Under the pieces are notes generated by a model, which was not told the DNA's origin, searched no databases, and was given only the letters and a program-made list of their open reading frames with translations. A program made the translations under genes and the position numbers. Below are positions 43,527 through 54,379 of a stretch of DNA of 64,000 bases, one piece after another (the stretch's first letter is position 1; the number at the start of each line of letters is the position of its first letter). Source of the stretch: Tissierella sp. (GTDB lineage Bacteria > Bacillota > Clostridia > Tissierellales > Tissierellaceae); contig NZ_JAVKTS010000005.1 of assembly GCF_031460495.1 (NCBI RefSeq), positions 124,001 through 188,000 of the forward strand, in the 5' to 3' direction.

Positions 43527-45140
43527 ATGAGAAACAAAAAATGGTTATTATTAGTGCTTGCCCTAGTTATGATAGTATCTACAGCTTGTGGCGACAAAAC
43601 AGTAAAAGAAAATCCAACACCAGGTGATACACCAAAGGATGTAGTAGAAGAACCAGCAGCTTTAGAAAAGGTAGATGGTGGAATACTTGTGCTACCAATT
43701 GCTAGTGATCCTAATGTAATGAATCCATTATATGCAGGGGATAGAGTCACAATGACTATCAACAATGCAATATTTTCACCATTATATGTAATAGATGGAG
43801 AAGGAACACATTTCTATTTAGCAGAAAGTATTACTCCTTCAGAGGATTTTTTAACTTATACTTTAAAATTAAAATCAGGTCTTAAATGGCATGATGGAGA
43901 AGATTTAAATGCAGATGATATAATCTTTACACTAAATTCAATAACTGATGAAAAGCAAAATGCTAATTCAAGAGGTTCATTTGTAATTAATGGTAAGCCT
44001 GTAGAAGCAAAGAAAATAGATGATTTAACTGTAGAGTTTGTATTACCAGAAATATCAGTACCATTTATGGGTAGTTTAGGTGGACTTCGTCCAATAGCTC
44101 AACATATATTTGAAAGCGAAGCAGATTTACAAAAAAGTGCAAAAAACTTAGAACCAATGGGAACTGGACCATTTAAATTTAAGGAAATGAAGAGTGGGGA
44201 AAGAGTAGAGTTAGTTAGATTTGATGATTACTTTGATGGAAAAGCAAATCTTGAATCAGTAGTATTTAGAGTAATATCTGATCCAAATGCAGCTAATACA
44301 GCATTATTAAACGGAGAGCTATCTGCTAGATATATAACTACTGCAGATCTTGATAAATTTAATACAGAAGAAAGTATCAATATAGTGACATACAAAGAAG
44401 GTATGTTAAACAATATGGTATTTAAATTATCTAACAAAGATTTACAAAATGAAGATGTGAGAAAAGCTATAGCTTATGGAATAAATAAGGCTGAGTTAGT
44501 AACAGGAGTTTATAAATCAGCAGAATATGCAGAAGAAGCACATTCAGTTTTCGTACCAAGTACACAATTCCATACTAATGATGTGGAAAAATATGAGCAT
44601 AATGTAGAAAAAGCAAAAGAGCTTCTTGAAAAAGCAGGAGTTTCAAATCTAAAATTGAGATTAGCATATATTAATTCAAGTAAAGAGAATGAAGCTTTTG
44701 GATTAATCATGCAACAACAATTGGATGAAATTGGCGTAGAAATAGAGCTTATACCAATGGAAAGAGGAGCTTTCTATGACAAATTACTTGATGCTTCAAG
44801 CACTGATTTTGATTTAGCATTCAACGGATATGTAATGGGAGTAGAACCAAATGGATATAAACCACTATTCCTTACAGGAAATATGAATAACTTCATGGGT
44901 TATTCAAACACAGAGCTAGATGCAAAATGGGAAGCAGGAGTAGTTGAAACAGATGAAGCAAAGAGATCTGAAATATATGAAGGTATTCAAAAAGAGTTAA
45001 TGGATGATATGGTAGTGTATCCAATCGCTTATCCAAATTCAATCGTTGCAATAAGCAGCCAATTTGGCGGCATAGAAGAAGCAACTCCAGCTCCAATCTT
45101 TATGTTTAGAGATTTATCTAAACTATATATGATGAAATAA
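43527..45140 (+). CDS. Oligopeptide/dipeptide ABC transporter substrate-binding lipoprotein
   Basis: A 537-residue SBP family 5 (OppA/DppA) protein. The signal peptide ends in a lipobox (STAC, Cys near residue 21), followed by a Pro/Thr/Glu-rich linker. Family marks include LAESITPSEDFLTYTLKLKSGLKWHDGEDLNADDIIFT and NEDVRKAIAYGINKAEL. It captures peptides (or nickel/other solutes in some members) for the permease and ATPases encoded downstream. A very stable hairpin separates it from the permease gene, so its mRNA is probably more abundant. Confidence 0.94.
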   Translation: MRNKKWLLLVLALVMIVSTACGDKTVKENPTPGDTPKDVVEEPAALEKVDGGILVLPIASDPNVMNPLYAGDRVTMTINNAIFSPLYVIDGEGTHFYLAESITPSEDFLTYTLKLKSGLKWHDGEDLNADDIIFTLNSITDEKQNANSRGSFVINGKPVEAKKIDDLTVEFVLPEISVPFMGSLGGLRPIAQHIFESEADLQKSAKNLEPMGTGPFKFKEMKSGERVELVRFDDYFDGKANLESVVFRVISDPNAANTALLNGELSARYITTADLDKFNTEESINIVTYKEGMLNNMVFKLSNKDLQNEDVRKAIAYGINKAELVTGVYKSAEYAEEAHSVFVPSTQFHTNDVEKYEHNVEKAKELLEKAGVSNLKLRLAYINSSKENEAFGLIMQQQLDEIGVEIELIPMERGAFYDKLLDASSTDFDLAFNGYVMGVEPNGYKPLFLTGNMNNFMGYSNTELDAKWEAGVVETDEAKRSEIYEGIQKELMDDMVVYPIAYPNSIVAISSQFGGIEEATPAPIFMFRDLSKLYMMK

Positions 45141-45150
45141 TTTAATTAAA

Positions 45151-45190
45151 AACCACAAAAGTAAACTCATAGCAGTTTACTTTTGTGGTT
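45151..45190 (+). terminator. Stable intra-operon hairpin after the binding-protein gene
   Basis: Perfect 17-bp stem AACCACAAAAGTAAACT / AGTTTACTTTTGTGGTT with a CATAGC loop. The tail ATATTAGG has few T residues, so it probably protects the upstream mRNA or gives partial termination rather than ending the operon. Confidence 0.85.
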
Positions 45191-45208
45191 ATATTAGGAG
45201 GAATTTTT

Positions 45209-46159
45209 GTGGCAAGAATGATTATAAAAAGAATGCTTCAGGCCATACCAATGCTTGTTGCCATATCTATAGTTTCATTTCTTCTTATAAAATTAGCACC
45301 GGGAGATCCAGTGCAGGCGTATATTACCCCTGAGATGGGGCCAACAGAGATAGAGACAATAAGAGAAAACATGGGGCTCAATAGTCCCATTCATATACAA
45401 TATATAAGATGGTTAAAGTCTGCATTACAAGGTGATTTAGGTTATTCATTAGTAAATCATAGACCAGTGGCGATGCAAATAATTGAGAGGCTTCCCGCAA
45501 CATTAGGACTTATGGGAGCTTCTTTAATTATTTCTATGATCCTAGGAATAATAATAGGTCTTGTTTCCGCTGCAAATCAAAATAAAGCATTTGACAATAT
45601 AGCTACTTTAACTTCTTATTTAGGCATATCCATACCAAGCTTTTGGTTTGCTATGATGTTGGTCTATGTATTGTCTCTAAGATTACAGCTATTACCAAGT
45701 ATTGGAATGAGGAGTATAGGGGTAGATACTACTTGGGACTTAATAAAACATGGCATAATGCCTACAATTGTCTTAAGTCTCCAGAATATAGCTACTATTG
45801 CTAGGTATATTCGTTCAAGTACTATATCACAGTTAAGAGAGGATTATGTAATTGTAGAATATGCTTCAGGAGCTAGTAAGGGAGAAGTATTGTATAAATA
45901 TGTGCTTAAAAACGCAATTCTACCAGTAATTACATTATTGGGTATGTCTTTGCCTAATCTAGTGTCTGGAGCCTTTATCACAGAATCTATCTTTGGCTGG
46001 CCAGGTATGGGACAATTGGGAATCAAATCAATATTTAACTACGATTATCCATTAATTATGGCCATTACAATGTTCTCATCTTTTATATTGATTATAGGAA
46101 ATCTATTATCAGATGTATTATATGGCATTGCAGATCCAAGGATTAAGGAGTTGAAATAA
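45209..46159 (+). CDS. Dipeptide/oligopeptide ABC permease, DppB/OppB family
   Basis: A 316-residue permease. Six hydrophobic segments and the BPD_transp_1 signature EYASGASKGEVLYKYVLKNAILPVITLLG (the EAA loop) are present; the N-terminus MIIKRMLQAIPMLVAISIVSFLLIKLAPGDP is typical. GTG 45209 follows AGGAGG with 7-base spacing; ATG 45218 is an alternative. It pairs with the next permease to form the channel. Confidence 0.93.
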   Translation: MARMIIKRMLQAIPMLVAISIVSFLLIKLAPGDPVQAYITPEMGPTEIETIRENMGLNSPIHIQYIRWLKSALQGDLGYSLVNHRPVAMQIIERLPATLGLMGASLIISMILGIIIGLVSAANQNKAFDNIATLTSYLGISIPSFWFAMMLVYVLSLRLQLLPSIGMRSIGVDTTWDLIKHGIMPTIVLSLQNIATIARYIRSSTISQLREDYVIVEYASGASKGEVLYKYVLKNAILPVITLLGMSLPNLVSGAFITESIFGWPGMGQLGIKSIFNYDYPLIMAITMFSSFILIIGNLLSDVLYGIADPRIKELK

Positions 46160-46160
46160 A

Positions 46161-47006
46161 ATGAATGATAGATTAAAATCAAATTTTAAATATCAGCTTA
46201 AACAAAATAAATTAGGATTATTAGCCCTAGGAATTATTTGTATTTTAGTAGTTGCATCTATTTTAGCTTTTTTAGCTCCCCATGATCCAAATAAGATTGA
46301 TATCATGAATGGCTTAGTATCCCCAAATAAAGAGCATATATTTGGTACAGATGAAATGGGCAGGGATTATTTTGCTCGTGCATTATATGGAGGCAGAGTA
46401 TCTCTTACGGTTGGATTTTTATCCATGATAATATCCACTGTAATAGGAACAATAGTTGGTACTATTAGTGGATACTTTGGTGGAAGAGTTGACAGTTTGA
46501 TTATGAGAAGTATAGATATACTAATGAGTATACCTACATTTTTTCTTATTCTAATATTAAATGCCTATTTAAAGCCAGGGGTACAAAATATTATTATTAT
46601 CATAGGTTTATTTAGTTGGATGGGAATAGCCAGGATAGTAAGAGCTGAGACCCTCTCAGTTAAAGAAAGGGAATATGTACTATATTCAAAAGTTATAGGA
46701 GAAAAATCTAAGACCATTATGCTAAAGCATATAATACCAAATATTTTTCCTACAATTATAGTTGCATCAACCTTAAATATTGCAGGAGCAATTTTAACAG
46801 AATCTTCCTTGTCCTTTCTTGGACTAGGAGTGCGTCAGCCAGATTCTTCATGGGGCAGCATGCTTAAATATGCACAAGGATATATAGGAGATGCACCTTA
46901 TTTAGCTTTATTCCCTGGTATCTTAATATTGCTTACAGTCCTTAGCTTTAATATTTTAGGTGATATATTTAGAGTTGCATTTGAGCCTAAGGCAAATAAT
47001 GATTAG
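46161..47006 (+). CDS. Dipeptide/oligopeptide ABC permease, DppC/OppC family
   Basis: A 281-residue second permease. The OppC_N segment (KLGLLALGIICILVVASILAFLAPHDPNKID), HIFGTDEMGRDYFARALYGGRVSLTVG and the EAA loop (YVLYSKVIGEKSKTIMLKHIIPNIFPTIIV) are all clear. It begins two bases after the upstream permease stop. Confidence 0.94.
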   Translation: MNDRLKSNFKYQLKQNKLGLLALGIICILVVASILAFLAPHDPNKIDIMNGLVSPNKEHIFGTDEMGRDYFARALYGGRVSLTVGFLSMIISTVIGTIVGTISGYFGGRVDSLIMRSIDILMSIPTFFLILILNAYLKPGVQNIIIIIGLFSWMGIARIVRAETLSVKEREYVLYSKVIGEKSKTIMLKHIIPNIFPTIIVASTLNIAGAILTESSLSFLGLGVRQPDSSWGSMLKYAQGYIGDAPYLALFPGILILLTVLSFNILGDIFRVAFEPKANND

Positions 47007-47028
47007 GCATGAAAAGGAGAGATTTAAT

Positions 47029-48033
47029 ATGAAAGAACCCTTATTAAGTATAAAAGATTTAAAGGTTTCTTTTTTTAATAATAGTGGTGAGGTTAAAGCC
47101 ATTCGTGGCGTTTCATTTAATCTGGAAAAAGGAGAAGTACTAGGGATAGTTGGAGAATCAGGAAGTGGAAAAACTGTTACTTCCATGTCTATAATCAGAT
47201 TACTCAGGGGAACGGGTAAGATTACAGATGGAGAAATAATATATAAAGACGAAAATATATTAGATAAATCTGAAAAAGAAATGTTGAAAATTCGTGGGAA
47301 TGATATAGCTATGATATTTCAAGACCCTATGACATCTTTAAATCCAGTATTTACTGTGGGAACACAGATAACTGATGTAATCAGAAGACATCAAGGATTA
47401 AGTAAATCTGAAGCCAAAGCAAAGGCTATAGAAATCCTTAAAATAGTAGGTATACCTTCACCTGAGGAAAGATACAATAATTATCCTCATGAGTTTAGTG
47501 GAGGTATGAGACAACGAGCTATCATTGCAATGGCATTAAGCTGTGAACCAGATTTGCTTATTGCAGATGAGCCTACTACAGCCCTAGATGTGACCATACA
47601 AGCTCAAATACTAGAATTATTAATGGAATTAAAGGAAAAGATGGATACTTCAATTATTTTAATCACCCATGACCTAGGTGTTGTTGCCAATACTTGTTCT
47701 AAGGTAATGGTTATGTATGGTGGCTTAGTAATGGAAGAAGGTACTGTAGATGATATATTTTATAATCCACTACATCCATATACAAAGGGATTACTTCAAT
47801 CACTTCCAAAAAAAGATACTAAAGAAAGACAAAGGTTAGTTCCTATAAAAGGCAACCCACCTGATTTATCTAACATGCCAAAGGGTTGTCCATTTGCAGA
47901 GAGATGTCCTTATGCAATGGATATTTGTGTAGATAATCAACCAGAATACTATTATGAAGGGAAAAGCCATAGAGCTATGTGCTGGCTTTTAGATAAATCT
48001 AAAGGTAAAGGAGATGAAGGACATGGAAAATAA
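47029..48033 (+). CDS. Dipeptide/oligopeptide ABC ATPase, DppD/OppD family
   Basis: A 334-residue ATPase. Walker A is [10 protein letters not shown], signature FSGGMRQRA, Walker [16 protein letters not shown]-loop ITHDLGVVA. The C-terminal oligo_HPY extension with a four-Cys site ([16 protein letters not shown] and later MCW) may bind an Fe-S cluster as in DppD. ATG 47029 follows AAGGAGAG; the frame is open upstream inside the permease gene without a ribosome site. Confidence 0.94.
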   Translation: MKEPLLSIKDLKVSFFNNSGEVKAIRGVSFNLEKGEVLGIVGESGSGKTVTSMSIIRLLRGTGKITDGEIIYKDENILDKSEKEMLKIRGNDIAMIFQDPMTSLNPVFTVGTQITDVIRRHQGLSKSEAKAKAIEILKIVGIPSPEERYNNYPHEFSGGMRQRAIIAMALSCEPDLLIADEPTTALDVTIQAQILELLMELKEKMDTSIILITHDLGVVANTCSKVMVMYGGLVMEEGTVDDIFYNPLHPYTKGLLQSLPKKDTKERQRLVPIKGNPPDLSNMPKGCPFAERCPYAMDICVDNQPEYYYEGKSHRAMCWLLDKSKGKGDEGHGK

Positions 48034-49006
48034 AGAAAAAATAAAGTTAATTGAAGTAAATAATTTGAAAAAATATTTTCCAGTGAACAAATCTTCTTTT
48101 ATTGCAAAACAACAGCATCTAAAAGCAGTAGATGGTGTTAGCTTTTATATCAATCAAGGAGAGACCCTTGGCTTAGTAGGTGAGTCGGGATGTGGTAAAT
48201 CTACTACAGGTAGAAGTATTATTAGACTCTTTGATATCACTGATGGAGAAATAATTTATCGTGGAGAAGATATAGCTAAACTAAAAGAATCAGAATTAAA
48301 ACCTTACAGGAGGAAGATGCAAGTAATATTCCAAGACCCTTATGCATCCCTTAACCCAACTTTAACTGTTGAAGACATAATATCTGAACCCTTAGATGTT
48401 TATCATATAGGAAGTAAAAAAGAAAGAAAAGAAAAGGTTATAGAATTGCTGGAAAAGGTAGGATTGGGGAAAAGCCACTTAGATAGATATCCTCATGAGT
48501 TCTCAGGGGGACAAAGACAGAGAATAGGAATTGCCAGAGCATTATCAATTAATCCTGAGTTCATATTATGCGATGAACCAATATCAGCCTTGGATGTATC
48601 TATTCAAGCTCAGGTGGTAAATATGCTAGAAGATTTACAAAATGAAATGGGTCTAACTTATTTATTCATTGCTCATGATTTGTCCATGGTGAGGCACATA
48701 TCTCAGCGTATAGGGGTAATGTATTTAGGTAAGCTTATTGAAATAGGACCTAGTGAAGAAATCTATAATCATCCCCTACATCCATATACCCAAGCACTTC
48801 TTTCATCAGTCCTAGAGCCAGATCCTAAAACTGCAAGGGAAAGAACCATGACTGTATTGGAAGGAGATGTACCAAGCCCCCTTAATCCTCCAACAGGATG
48901 TAAGTTTGTTACTAGATGTAAATACGCCACGGAAAAATGCCATAAAATAGAGCCAGTCCTTAGAGAAGTAGCACCAGACCATATGGTAGCATGCCATTTA
49001 ATTTAA
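48023..49006 (+). CDS. Dipeptide/oligopeptide ABC ATPase, DppF/OppF family
   Basis: A 327-residue ATPase that pairs with the DppD-like subunit. Walker [10 protein letters not shown], signature [15 protein letters not shown], Walker [15 protein letters not shown]-loop IAHDLSMV and the Cys-bearing oligo_HPY tail ([15 protein letters not shown]) are present. ATG 48023 has GGAG at 9 bases; ATG 48014 is in frame but too close to the ribosome site. It overlaps the upstream gene by 11 bases and ends the operon. Confidence 0.94.
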   Translation: MENKEKIKLIEVNNLKKYFPVNKSSFIAKQQHLKAVDGVSFYINQGETLGLVGESGCGKSTTGRSIIRLFDITDGEIIYRGEDIAKLKESELKPYRRKMQVIFQDPYASLNPTLTVEDIISEPLDVYHIGSKKERKEKVIELLEKVGLGKSHLDRYPHEFSGGQRQRIGIARALSINPEFILCDEPISALDVSIQAQVVNMLEDLQNEMGLTYLFIAHDLSMVRHISQRIGVMYLGKLIEIGPSEEIYNHPLHPYTQALLSSVLEPDPKTARERTMTVLEGDVPSPLNPPTGCKFVTRCKYATEKCHKIEPVLREVAPDHMVACHLI

Positions 49007-49008
49007 GA

Positions 49009-49036
49009 AAACAGAGCTAACTAGCTCTGTTTTTTT
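49009..49036 (+). terminator. Terminator ending the peptide-transport operon
   Basis: Perfect 11-bp stem AAACAGAGCTA / TAGCTCTGTTT with a short AC loop, followed by TTTTG. Confidence 0.88.
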
Positions 49037-49182
49037 GTATCTTAGTAATATTAATATAAGAATTGGAAAAATCTAGGGTATAAAACATTTGTGGATTATT
49101 ATACCATGTTTCAACAATATTTGATATAATACATGTTGATAAGTCATATTACATATTAACTACAAAGGACGAGGTGGAAGCA

Positions 49183-50925
49183 GTGAAAAGTATAAAAATT
49201 AAGCTTATATTGTATTTTGGTGTAATAATTTTATTATCATCTTTAGCTATAGGGACATTATCCTATCTTAGTGCCACAAGAGGAATGAGTGATATTCAAG
49301 CTCAAATGCTAGTGGACAAGTTAGAAGGAGATATATCATCAGCAAACTACTATTTCAGTAGATTTTTTGGTGATATAAGTCTAGAGGGTGAAACCCTTTA
49401 TGATTTTAGAGGTAGAGATATCCAAAGTAGACACGATATGGTAGATGCTATACTGAAAGACTTAGGGGATGTAGCTACTATATTTGCAAGAGTAGGAGAT
49501 GATTTCAAGAGTATATCATCAAATGTTATGTTAGATAATGGGGAGAGGGCAGTTGGCACCTTCTTAGGTACTGATAGTGCAGCATACGATGCTGTAATGA
49601 ATGGAGAAACCTATATAGGTGAAGCAAATATATTAGGTGAAGATTATTTTACCGCATATCAACCGATTAAGAATGCAGAGGATGAAATTGTTGGACTTTT
49701 ATTTGTGGGAACATCTATTACAGCTTCCACTGAAGCTATAAAAGGACATAGTGATACACTCATGAAATCTACTGCATTAATTATTTGGATAAGTGTATTT
49801 ATTGCTTTAGGAAGTGTTCTTCTAGTAGGAAAAAATATTACTGATCCAATAATTCATGTATCTCAAGAGATAGAAAGATTAGCAAGATATGATTTGACAA
49901 TGGATAATAATAGTAGGCTAGAAAAACTAGCTAGTAGAAAAGACGAGATTGGCAGTATCGGCACATCTGTTGCTCATTTACAAGAGAATTTTAGTGGATT
50001 GATAAAAGATGTATTAGATACATCTCATCATGTGTCATCTTCATCGGAGGAATTATCTGCTACATCTGAACAATCATCTTTGGCCTCAGAGGAAGTAGCT
50101 AGAGCCATAGATGAAATTGCAAGAGGAGCAACAGATCAAGCAATAGATACTGAAAAGGCTGCTAATAAGGCAATTGAAATCGGTGAGTTGATAGATATAA
50201 ATGATGGATATGTAGTTGGGTTAAATACTGCAGCAGAGGATATAGATAAGAGGAAAGAAGAAGGATTCTATATCTTGCATGAATTGGTTAAGAAAACTGA
50301 AGAAAGTGAAAAAGCAACAAAGAAGATATTTGATGTTATAAAAGGTACAAATGCAAATGCACAAAAAATTGAGAATGCTTCTTCCATGATACAAAGTATA
50401 GCAGACCAAACTAATTTACTTGCATTAAATGCTGCTATAGAAGCTGCTAGAGCAGGAGAGGCAGGTAGGGGATTTGCAGTAGTAGCTGAAGAGATTAGAA
50501 AACTAGCAGAGCAATCTAATGGGTTCACTGAAGAAATAAAAATAATTATCGATGAACTAAAGAATGCTACAGAAGAATCCGTTTCAACCATGGAAGATGT
50601 AGGTAAGATACTAGCTGAACAATCTCAAGGTGTATTTGATACTAGAGAAAAATTCAAGATGATAGCCTTTGCTATAGAGACTGTTAAAAATGGCGTAAAA
50701 ACAATAAATGATTCTGAAAAAGAAATAGATAGCAAAAAAGACGAATTATTAGAAATAGTAGAATCATTATCAGCAATAGCAGAAGAAAATGCAGCAAGTA
50801 CACAAGAGTCATCTGCAGCCATAGAGGAACAAACTGCTGGAATGGAAGAGATAGCAAATTCAAGTGGACAATTAGCTAGGCTTGCAGAAGAATTAAATGG
50901 ATTGGTGGAAAAGTTCAAGATATAG
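49183..50925 (+). CDS. Transmembrane methyl-accepting chemotaxis protein
   Basis: A 580-residue chemoreceptor. TM1 about residues 8-28; an extracytoplasmic single Cache-type sensor (30-190; [33 protein letters not shown] is typical of sCache); TM2 about 200-218; HAMP; then the MCP signalling domain with the conserved tip [35 protein letters not shown] and a Glu/Gln-rich methylation helix near the end ([17 protein letters not shown]). GTG 49183 follows GACGAGGTGG; GTG 49174 is in frame upstream. Ligand unknown. Confidence 0.94.
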   Translation: MKSIKIKLILYFGVIILLSSLAIGTLSYLSATRGMSDIQAQMLVDKLEGDISSANYYFSRFFGDISLEGETLYDFRGRDIQSRHDMVDAILKDLGDVATIFARVGDDFKSISSNVMLDNGERAVGTFLGTDSAAYDAVMNGETYIGEANILGEDYFTAYQPIKNAEDEIVGLLFVGTSITASTEAIKGHSDTLMKSTALIIWISVFIALGSVLLVGKNITDPIIHVSQEIERLARYDLTMDNNSRLEKLASRKDEIGSIGTSVAHLQENFSGLIKDVLDTSHHVSSSSEELSATSEQSSLASEEVARAIDEIARGATDQAIDTEKAANKAIEIGELIDINDGYVVGLNTAAEDIDKRKEEGFYILHELVKKTEESEKATKKIFDVIKGTNANAQKIENASSMIQSIADQTNLLALNAAIEAARAGEAGRGFAVVAEEIRKLAEQSNGFTEEIKIIIDELKNATEESVSTMEDVGKILAEQSQGVFDTREKFKMIAFAIETVKNGVKTINDSEKEIDSKKDELLEIVESLSAIAEENAASTQESSAAIEEQTAGMEEIANSSGQLARLAEELNGLVEKFKI

Positions 50926-50935
50926 CATATAAAGA

Positions 50936-50970
50936 AACTGAGCATATCATTATGATATGCTCAGTTTTTT
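50936..50970. terminator. Bidirectional terminator between MCP and ABC permease genes
   Basis: Stem AAACTGAGCATATCAT / ATGATATGCTCAGTTT (16 bp, minimal loop), with T7 on the + strand and an A-rich left flank for the minus strand. Confidence 0.88.
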
Positions 50971-52208
50971 TATCTATTCTTCAGCAATTTAATTGCTTTT
51001 GTAATCTTTATAGGGTTCCCATACATTAAAGTACCTAGTCTATATATCTTGGCACCAAAGACTCCAGTTATTACAGTGGATACGACTAATATTAACAAGG
51101 ATATTCCTACTTGAATTGTTGAGACATCTCCCATAGAGACCCTTACAAACATTGCCATGAAAGATGTAAATGGTATAAATGAGGCTACTTTCAATGCAAA
51201 CATATCAGGGGAAGTAAGGCCTATCATGGATATCATAAAAGCTGCAACAAATATTAAAGTAAGTGGAGTTGAACTTGTACCTACATCTTCAGTTCTAGAT
51301 ACTAAGGCTCCAATTGCGCCATAAATAAATAGATAGAAAAGATATCCCAATATACCAAAGATAGAGAAAATCCCTATTACATTTCCAGGGATATTAAAGA
51401 TGAAATCTAATCTATGATCCCATGCAGCAACATTAAGTTTGTAAGTAACAGCTGCAACTAAAATCATAGTTCCAAATTGAATGATTCCAGCCAATGCCCC
51501 AGCCAAGACCTTTCCAAATATAAGGCTTTTAGTGCTAGTGCTGGTTACAAGGATTTCCATAGTGCGATTACTCTTCTCACTGGCAACAGCAGTGGCTGTT
51601 AATTGGCCATAAAACATTATAATAAAATACAATCCAAAGATTAGAATATAAGTATATAAATAATTTTTCATACTATCCTTTCCAAGGACAGTAGTTTCAT
51701 ATTCTATTGGCACACTATAGATTTCAGCTACTGCATTGGAGTCTATGCCTTTTTCTAGTAATTGATTATTTCTATATAGATTTAGCATTACATCTTCAAA
51801 TCTATATCTATTACTATTATTTGCCCCTGTATTCTTTACTAGATATTCATATTTTGTAGGAGTCTTAACTATGAATCCTGCTACAATATCATCTGAATTA
51901 ACCAGATTACTTAATTCCTCAGTAGTCTTAGTAGCAACTATATTAATATCAGCTAGCATTGATTTAATATCTTCCACATTAATTGAAGTATCTTCTATTA
52001 AAATACCGTAACTCATGGAAACTCCTTCAGATGGCATAATATCTACCTTATCTTCTCCAAATAGTGGTTTTCCTAAGGCATCCATTATTGTTGGTACAGA
52101 AAGCCCTATTATAATAAGCAAGCTTAAAATAATAGTAGATATTTTAAACACCTTGTTTTTCAGGAAATTAAATAATTCAAACTTAAGTACTATCCATAGA
52201 CTTTCCAC
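50970..52208 (-). CDS. ABC-2 type permease (NatB-like)
   Basis: A 412-residue membrane subunit. An N-terminal helix (about 22-42), a large extracytoplasmic domain (45-190) and five or six C-terminal helices form the ABC2_membrane_3 layout of NatB/YhaP proteins. The helix around VASEKSNRTMEILVTSTSTKSLIFGKVLAG is the conserved coupling segment. It works with the adjacent ATPase to export Na+, peptides or drugs; substrate not determinable. Its start shares a base with the stop of the upstream ATPase gene. Confidence 0.9.
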   Translation of the reverse strand: MESLWIVLKFELFNFLKNKVFKISTIILSLLIIIGLSVPTIMDALGKPLFGEDKVDIMPSEGVSMSYGILIEDTSINVEDIKSMLADINIVATKTTEELSNLVNSDDIVAGFIVKTPTKYEYLVKNTGANNSNRYRFEDVMLNLYRNNQLLEKGIDSNAVAEIYSVPIEYETTVLGKDSMKNYLYTYILIFGLYFIIMFYGQLTATAVASEKSNRTMEILVTSTSTKSLIFGKVLAGALAGIIQFGTMILVAAVTYKLNVAAWDHRLDFIFNIPGNVIGIFSIFGILGYLFYLFIYGAIGALVSRTEDVGTSSTPLTLIFVAAFMISMIGLTSPDMFALKVASFIPFTSFMAMFVRVSMGDVSTIQVGISLLILVVSTVITGVFGAKIYRLGTLMYGNPIKITKAIKLLKNR

Positions 52209-53119
52209 TATTTATCACCTACCTTTTCAACGAATATATCTGTTAAACTTGGCTCATAAATGGAAAATCTCTCCACATCAATATCAAGTGATATTAAATC
52301 ATTAAGCAAGTCTTTTTTGCTCTTTCCATTTAGCAACTCTATAATAAGATGACCATTTTTTGCTTCTGCTATATTTATGCCATGTACTTTACTGGATAGA
52401 AGATTATGTAGTTCATCCAAACTTTGATTTGAAGAACTAAGTGTCATTCTGTTTCTGCCGTATTCTTTCTTTATAGCCTTTAAGCTTCCTGTTAAAACTA
52501 TATTTCCTTTATCTATTAAGGCAATCTCCTCACAGAATTCCTCTACATAACTCATTTGATGACTAGAGAAAATAACTAGCTTACCTTTGTCAATTAGCTC
52601 ACTGATTACATCTTTTAATATCTGTGAATTAACTGGGTCTAATCCGCTGAATGGTTCATCTAAGATGATTATATCTGGATTACATATTAAGGTTTCAACA
52701 ATCTGTACCTTTTGTTGATTACCCTTAGAAAGAGTCTCTAGCTTCTTATCCTTGTACTCAGATACACCTAGTCTTTCTAGCCAAAATAATGTGTTTTCCT
52801 TAGCACTTTTTTTTGAGAGTCCTCTTAATTCTCCAAAGTATGTAAGTTGGTCCAATACTTTTTGCTTAGGGTATAGTCCTCTTTCCTCTGGTAAATACCC
52901 AATTGAATGTTCCCTAGGATTAAATTTCTTTCCATCTAAAAGGATTTCTCCATCATTTGCATCAAATAAGCCCATAAGTATTCTTATAGTAGTAGTCTTA
53001 CCAGCACCATTTCTACCTAGAAATCCCATAGCTTTACCACTTGTGATAGAAAAAGAAACCCCATGTAGCACCTCAGTCCCTGAAAAGCTCTTGTGAATGT
53101 CTTTAATCTCAAGTATCAT
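52208..53119 (-). CDS. ABC exporter ATPase (NatA-like)
   Basis: A 303-residue ATP-binding subunit. Walker A GRNGAGKTTT, signature LSKGNQQKV (Lys in place of the second Gly), Walker B IIILDEPFSGLDPVNS, H-loop SSHQMSYVE, and the DUF4162-like C-terminal domain typical of NatA/YhaQ. ATG 53119 follows GGGGGGAT; an in-frame Met eight codons upstream lacks a site. It is the partner of the permease encoded immediately downstream. Confidence 0.92.
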   Translation of the reverse strand: MILEIKDIHKSFSGTEVLHGVSFSITSGKAMGFLGRNGAGKTTTIRILMGLFDANDGEILLDGKKFNPREHSIGYLPEERGLYPKQKVLDQLTYFGELRGLSKKSAKENTLFWLERLGVSEYKDKKLETLSKGNQQKVQIVETLICNPDIIILDEPFSGLDPVNSQILKDVISELIDKGKLVIFSSHQMSYVEEFCEEIALIDKGNIVLTGSLKAIKKEYGRNRMTLSSSNQSLDELHNLLSSKVHGINIAEAKNGHLIIELLNGKSKKDLLNDLISLDIDVERFSIYEPSLTDIFVEKVGDK

Positions 53120-53296
53120 TATATCCCCCCTTTTCTTATTCATCTTAAATTATATGTTACAATTGTTGGTAAATCAATGATTATACTAATAAAATGAATA
53201 AAGTTATAAGATAGTTACTTTAGTCATTTTGCAGAAAAGCTAAGATAAAGGAAAAAACAAGGAGCCTGATTTGACACCTTGTTTTCTGTGTATTGC

Positions 53297-54211
53297 CTAT
53301 TCTCTAGGGAATTTATCTTGTCTTTTTCTTGTAAATCTGTATATTACATAAAGTATAACTCCAATTATCAATCCATAAGGAATGAAATAGATAAATCCTA
53401 TGATTAAGTTTTGTATATTGTAGCTGAAGAAATATGTTGAATCCTTTATTGCATTTGCAACCTTAGTCCAGAAAGTAGTCTTTATAGTTTCTTCACTAGT
53501 TAATTTTGCAACTTCTTCAATTTGAATATGGGCAGTGCTGTAATCTACCTTATCATCCATATCCATTATATTTGCAGTCAAGTTTTCCTTTTCATAGATA
53601 ATATCGCTTAGTTGATTTTCAAGAACAATTATATCTTCCATCTTTTCAGCTTTTTCCATTAATGCCAGTATTCTTTCCTCTTTTACTTCCAAGACTTTCA
53701 ATCTTGATTCTGTATCTCTATATTGCTTAGTAATATCTATTTTAGAAGTATTTTGAGATATTATATTTCCTATTTCTTTTAACTCATTAGTAAAGTTTTC
53801 TAGATTCTCCCTAGGAATTCTAATGGTGTAGTTGGAATATTTTAATCTAGTAGAATATACAAAGTTGTTATAGGAAATATCAGAGTTTTCAACATAGCCC
53901 TTATATTTTCCTACGATGTTAATTAGTTTATCAGTAGTATCCATGAATTCTTTTGTTTGCATAGATATTGAAAGAGTAGTTATAATTTTATCAGGCTCAG
54001 TCATGTCGTAGCCTTTTTCCTCAGCAATCATATCTTTTTCTGCTCCGCCGAAATCATAATCAGCAGAATTGCCCATGTCTGACGGTGCAGTTTGGGGGGC
54101 TACATCTTGTGTAGTTTCATACTTTGCATTTTTACTTGAAGAACATCCCGAAATTATAATACTAAAGACAATAAGCAGGATTGTGACTAAAAGAAATTTT
54201 CTATTCTTCAT
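53297..54211 (-). CDS. DUF4349 lipoprotein
   Basis: A 304-residue membrane-anchored protein. The signal ends in a lipobox (IISGC, Cys near residue 23), followed by a linker, a DUF4349 domain (about 75-300) with a central coiled coil (TKQYRDTESRLKVLEVKEERILALMEKAEKMEDIIVLENQLSDI) and a C-terminal transmembrane helix (about 268-288) before a basic tail. Function unknown. ATG 54211 is preferred over 54220 because GGAG sits directly against the latter. Confidence 0.87.
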   Translation of the reverse strand: MKNRKFLLVTILLIVFSIIISGCSSSKNAKYETTQDVAPQTAPSDMGNSADYDFGGAEKDMIAEEKGYDMTEPDKIITTLSISMQTKEFMDTTDKLINIVGKYKGYVENSDISYNNFVYSTRLKYSNYTIRIPRENLENFTNELKEIGNIISQNTSKIDITKQYRDTESRLKVLEVKEERILALMEKAEKMEDIIVLENQLSDIIYEKENLTANIMDMDDKVDYSTAHIQIEEVAKLTSEETIKTTFWTKVANAIKDSTYFFSYNIQNLIIGFIYFIPYGLIIGVILYVIYRFTRKRQDKFPRE

Positions 54212-54379
54212 GACTCTCATCTCCTTTTCTTAATTATACAATATCTTGTAAAAATAGGGGTTACAAAAACCTTACAAATATATATAAATAATAAAATTAG
54301 GCATATTATCTTTTGTATAGATTATTGGACTTTCCAATGATATAATAATAATTGGTAAAAATTTCACTAGGAGGGAATT

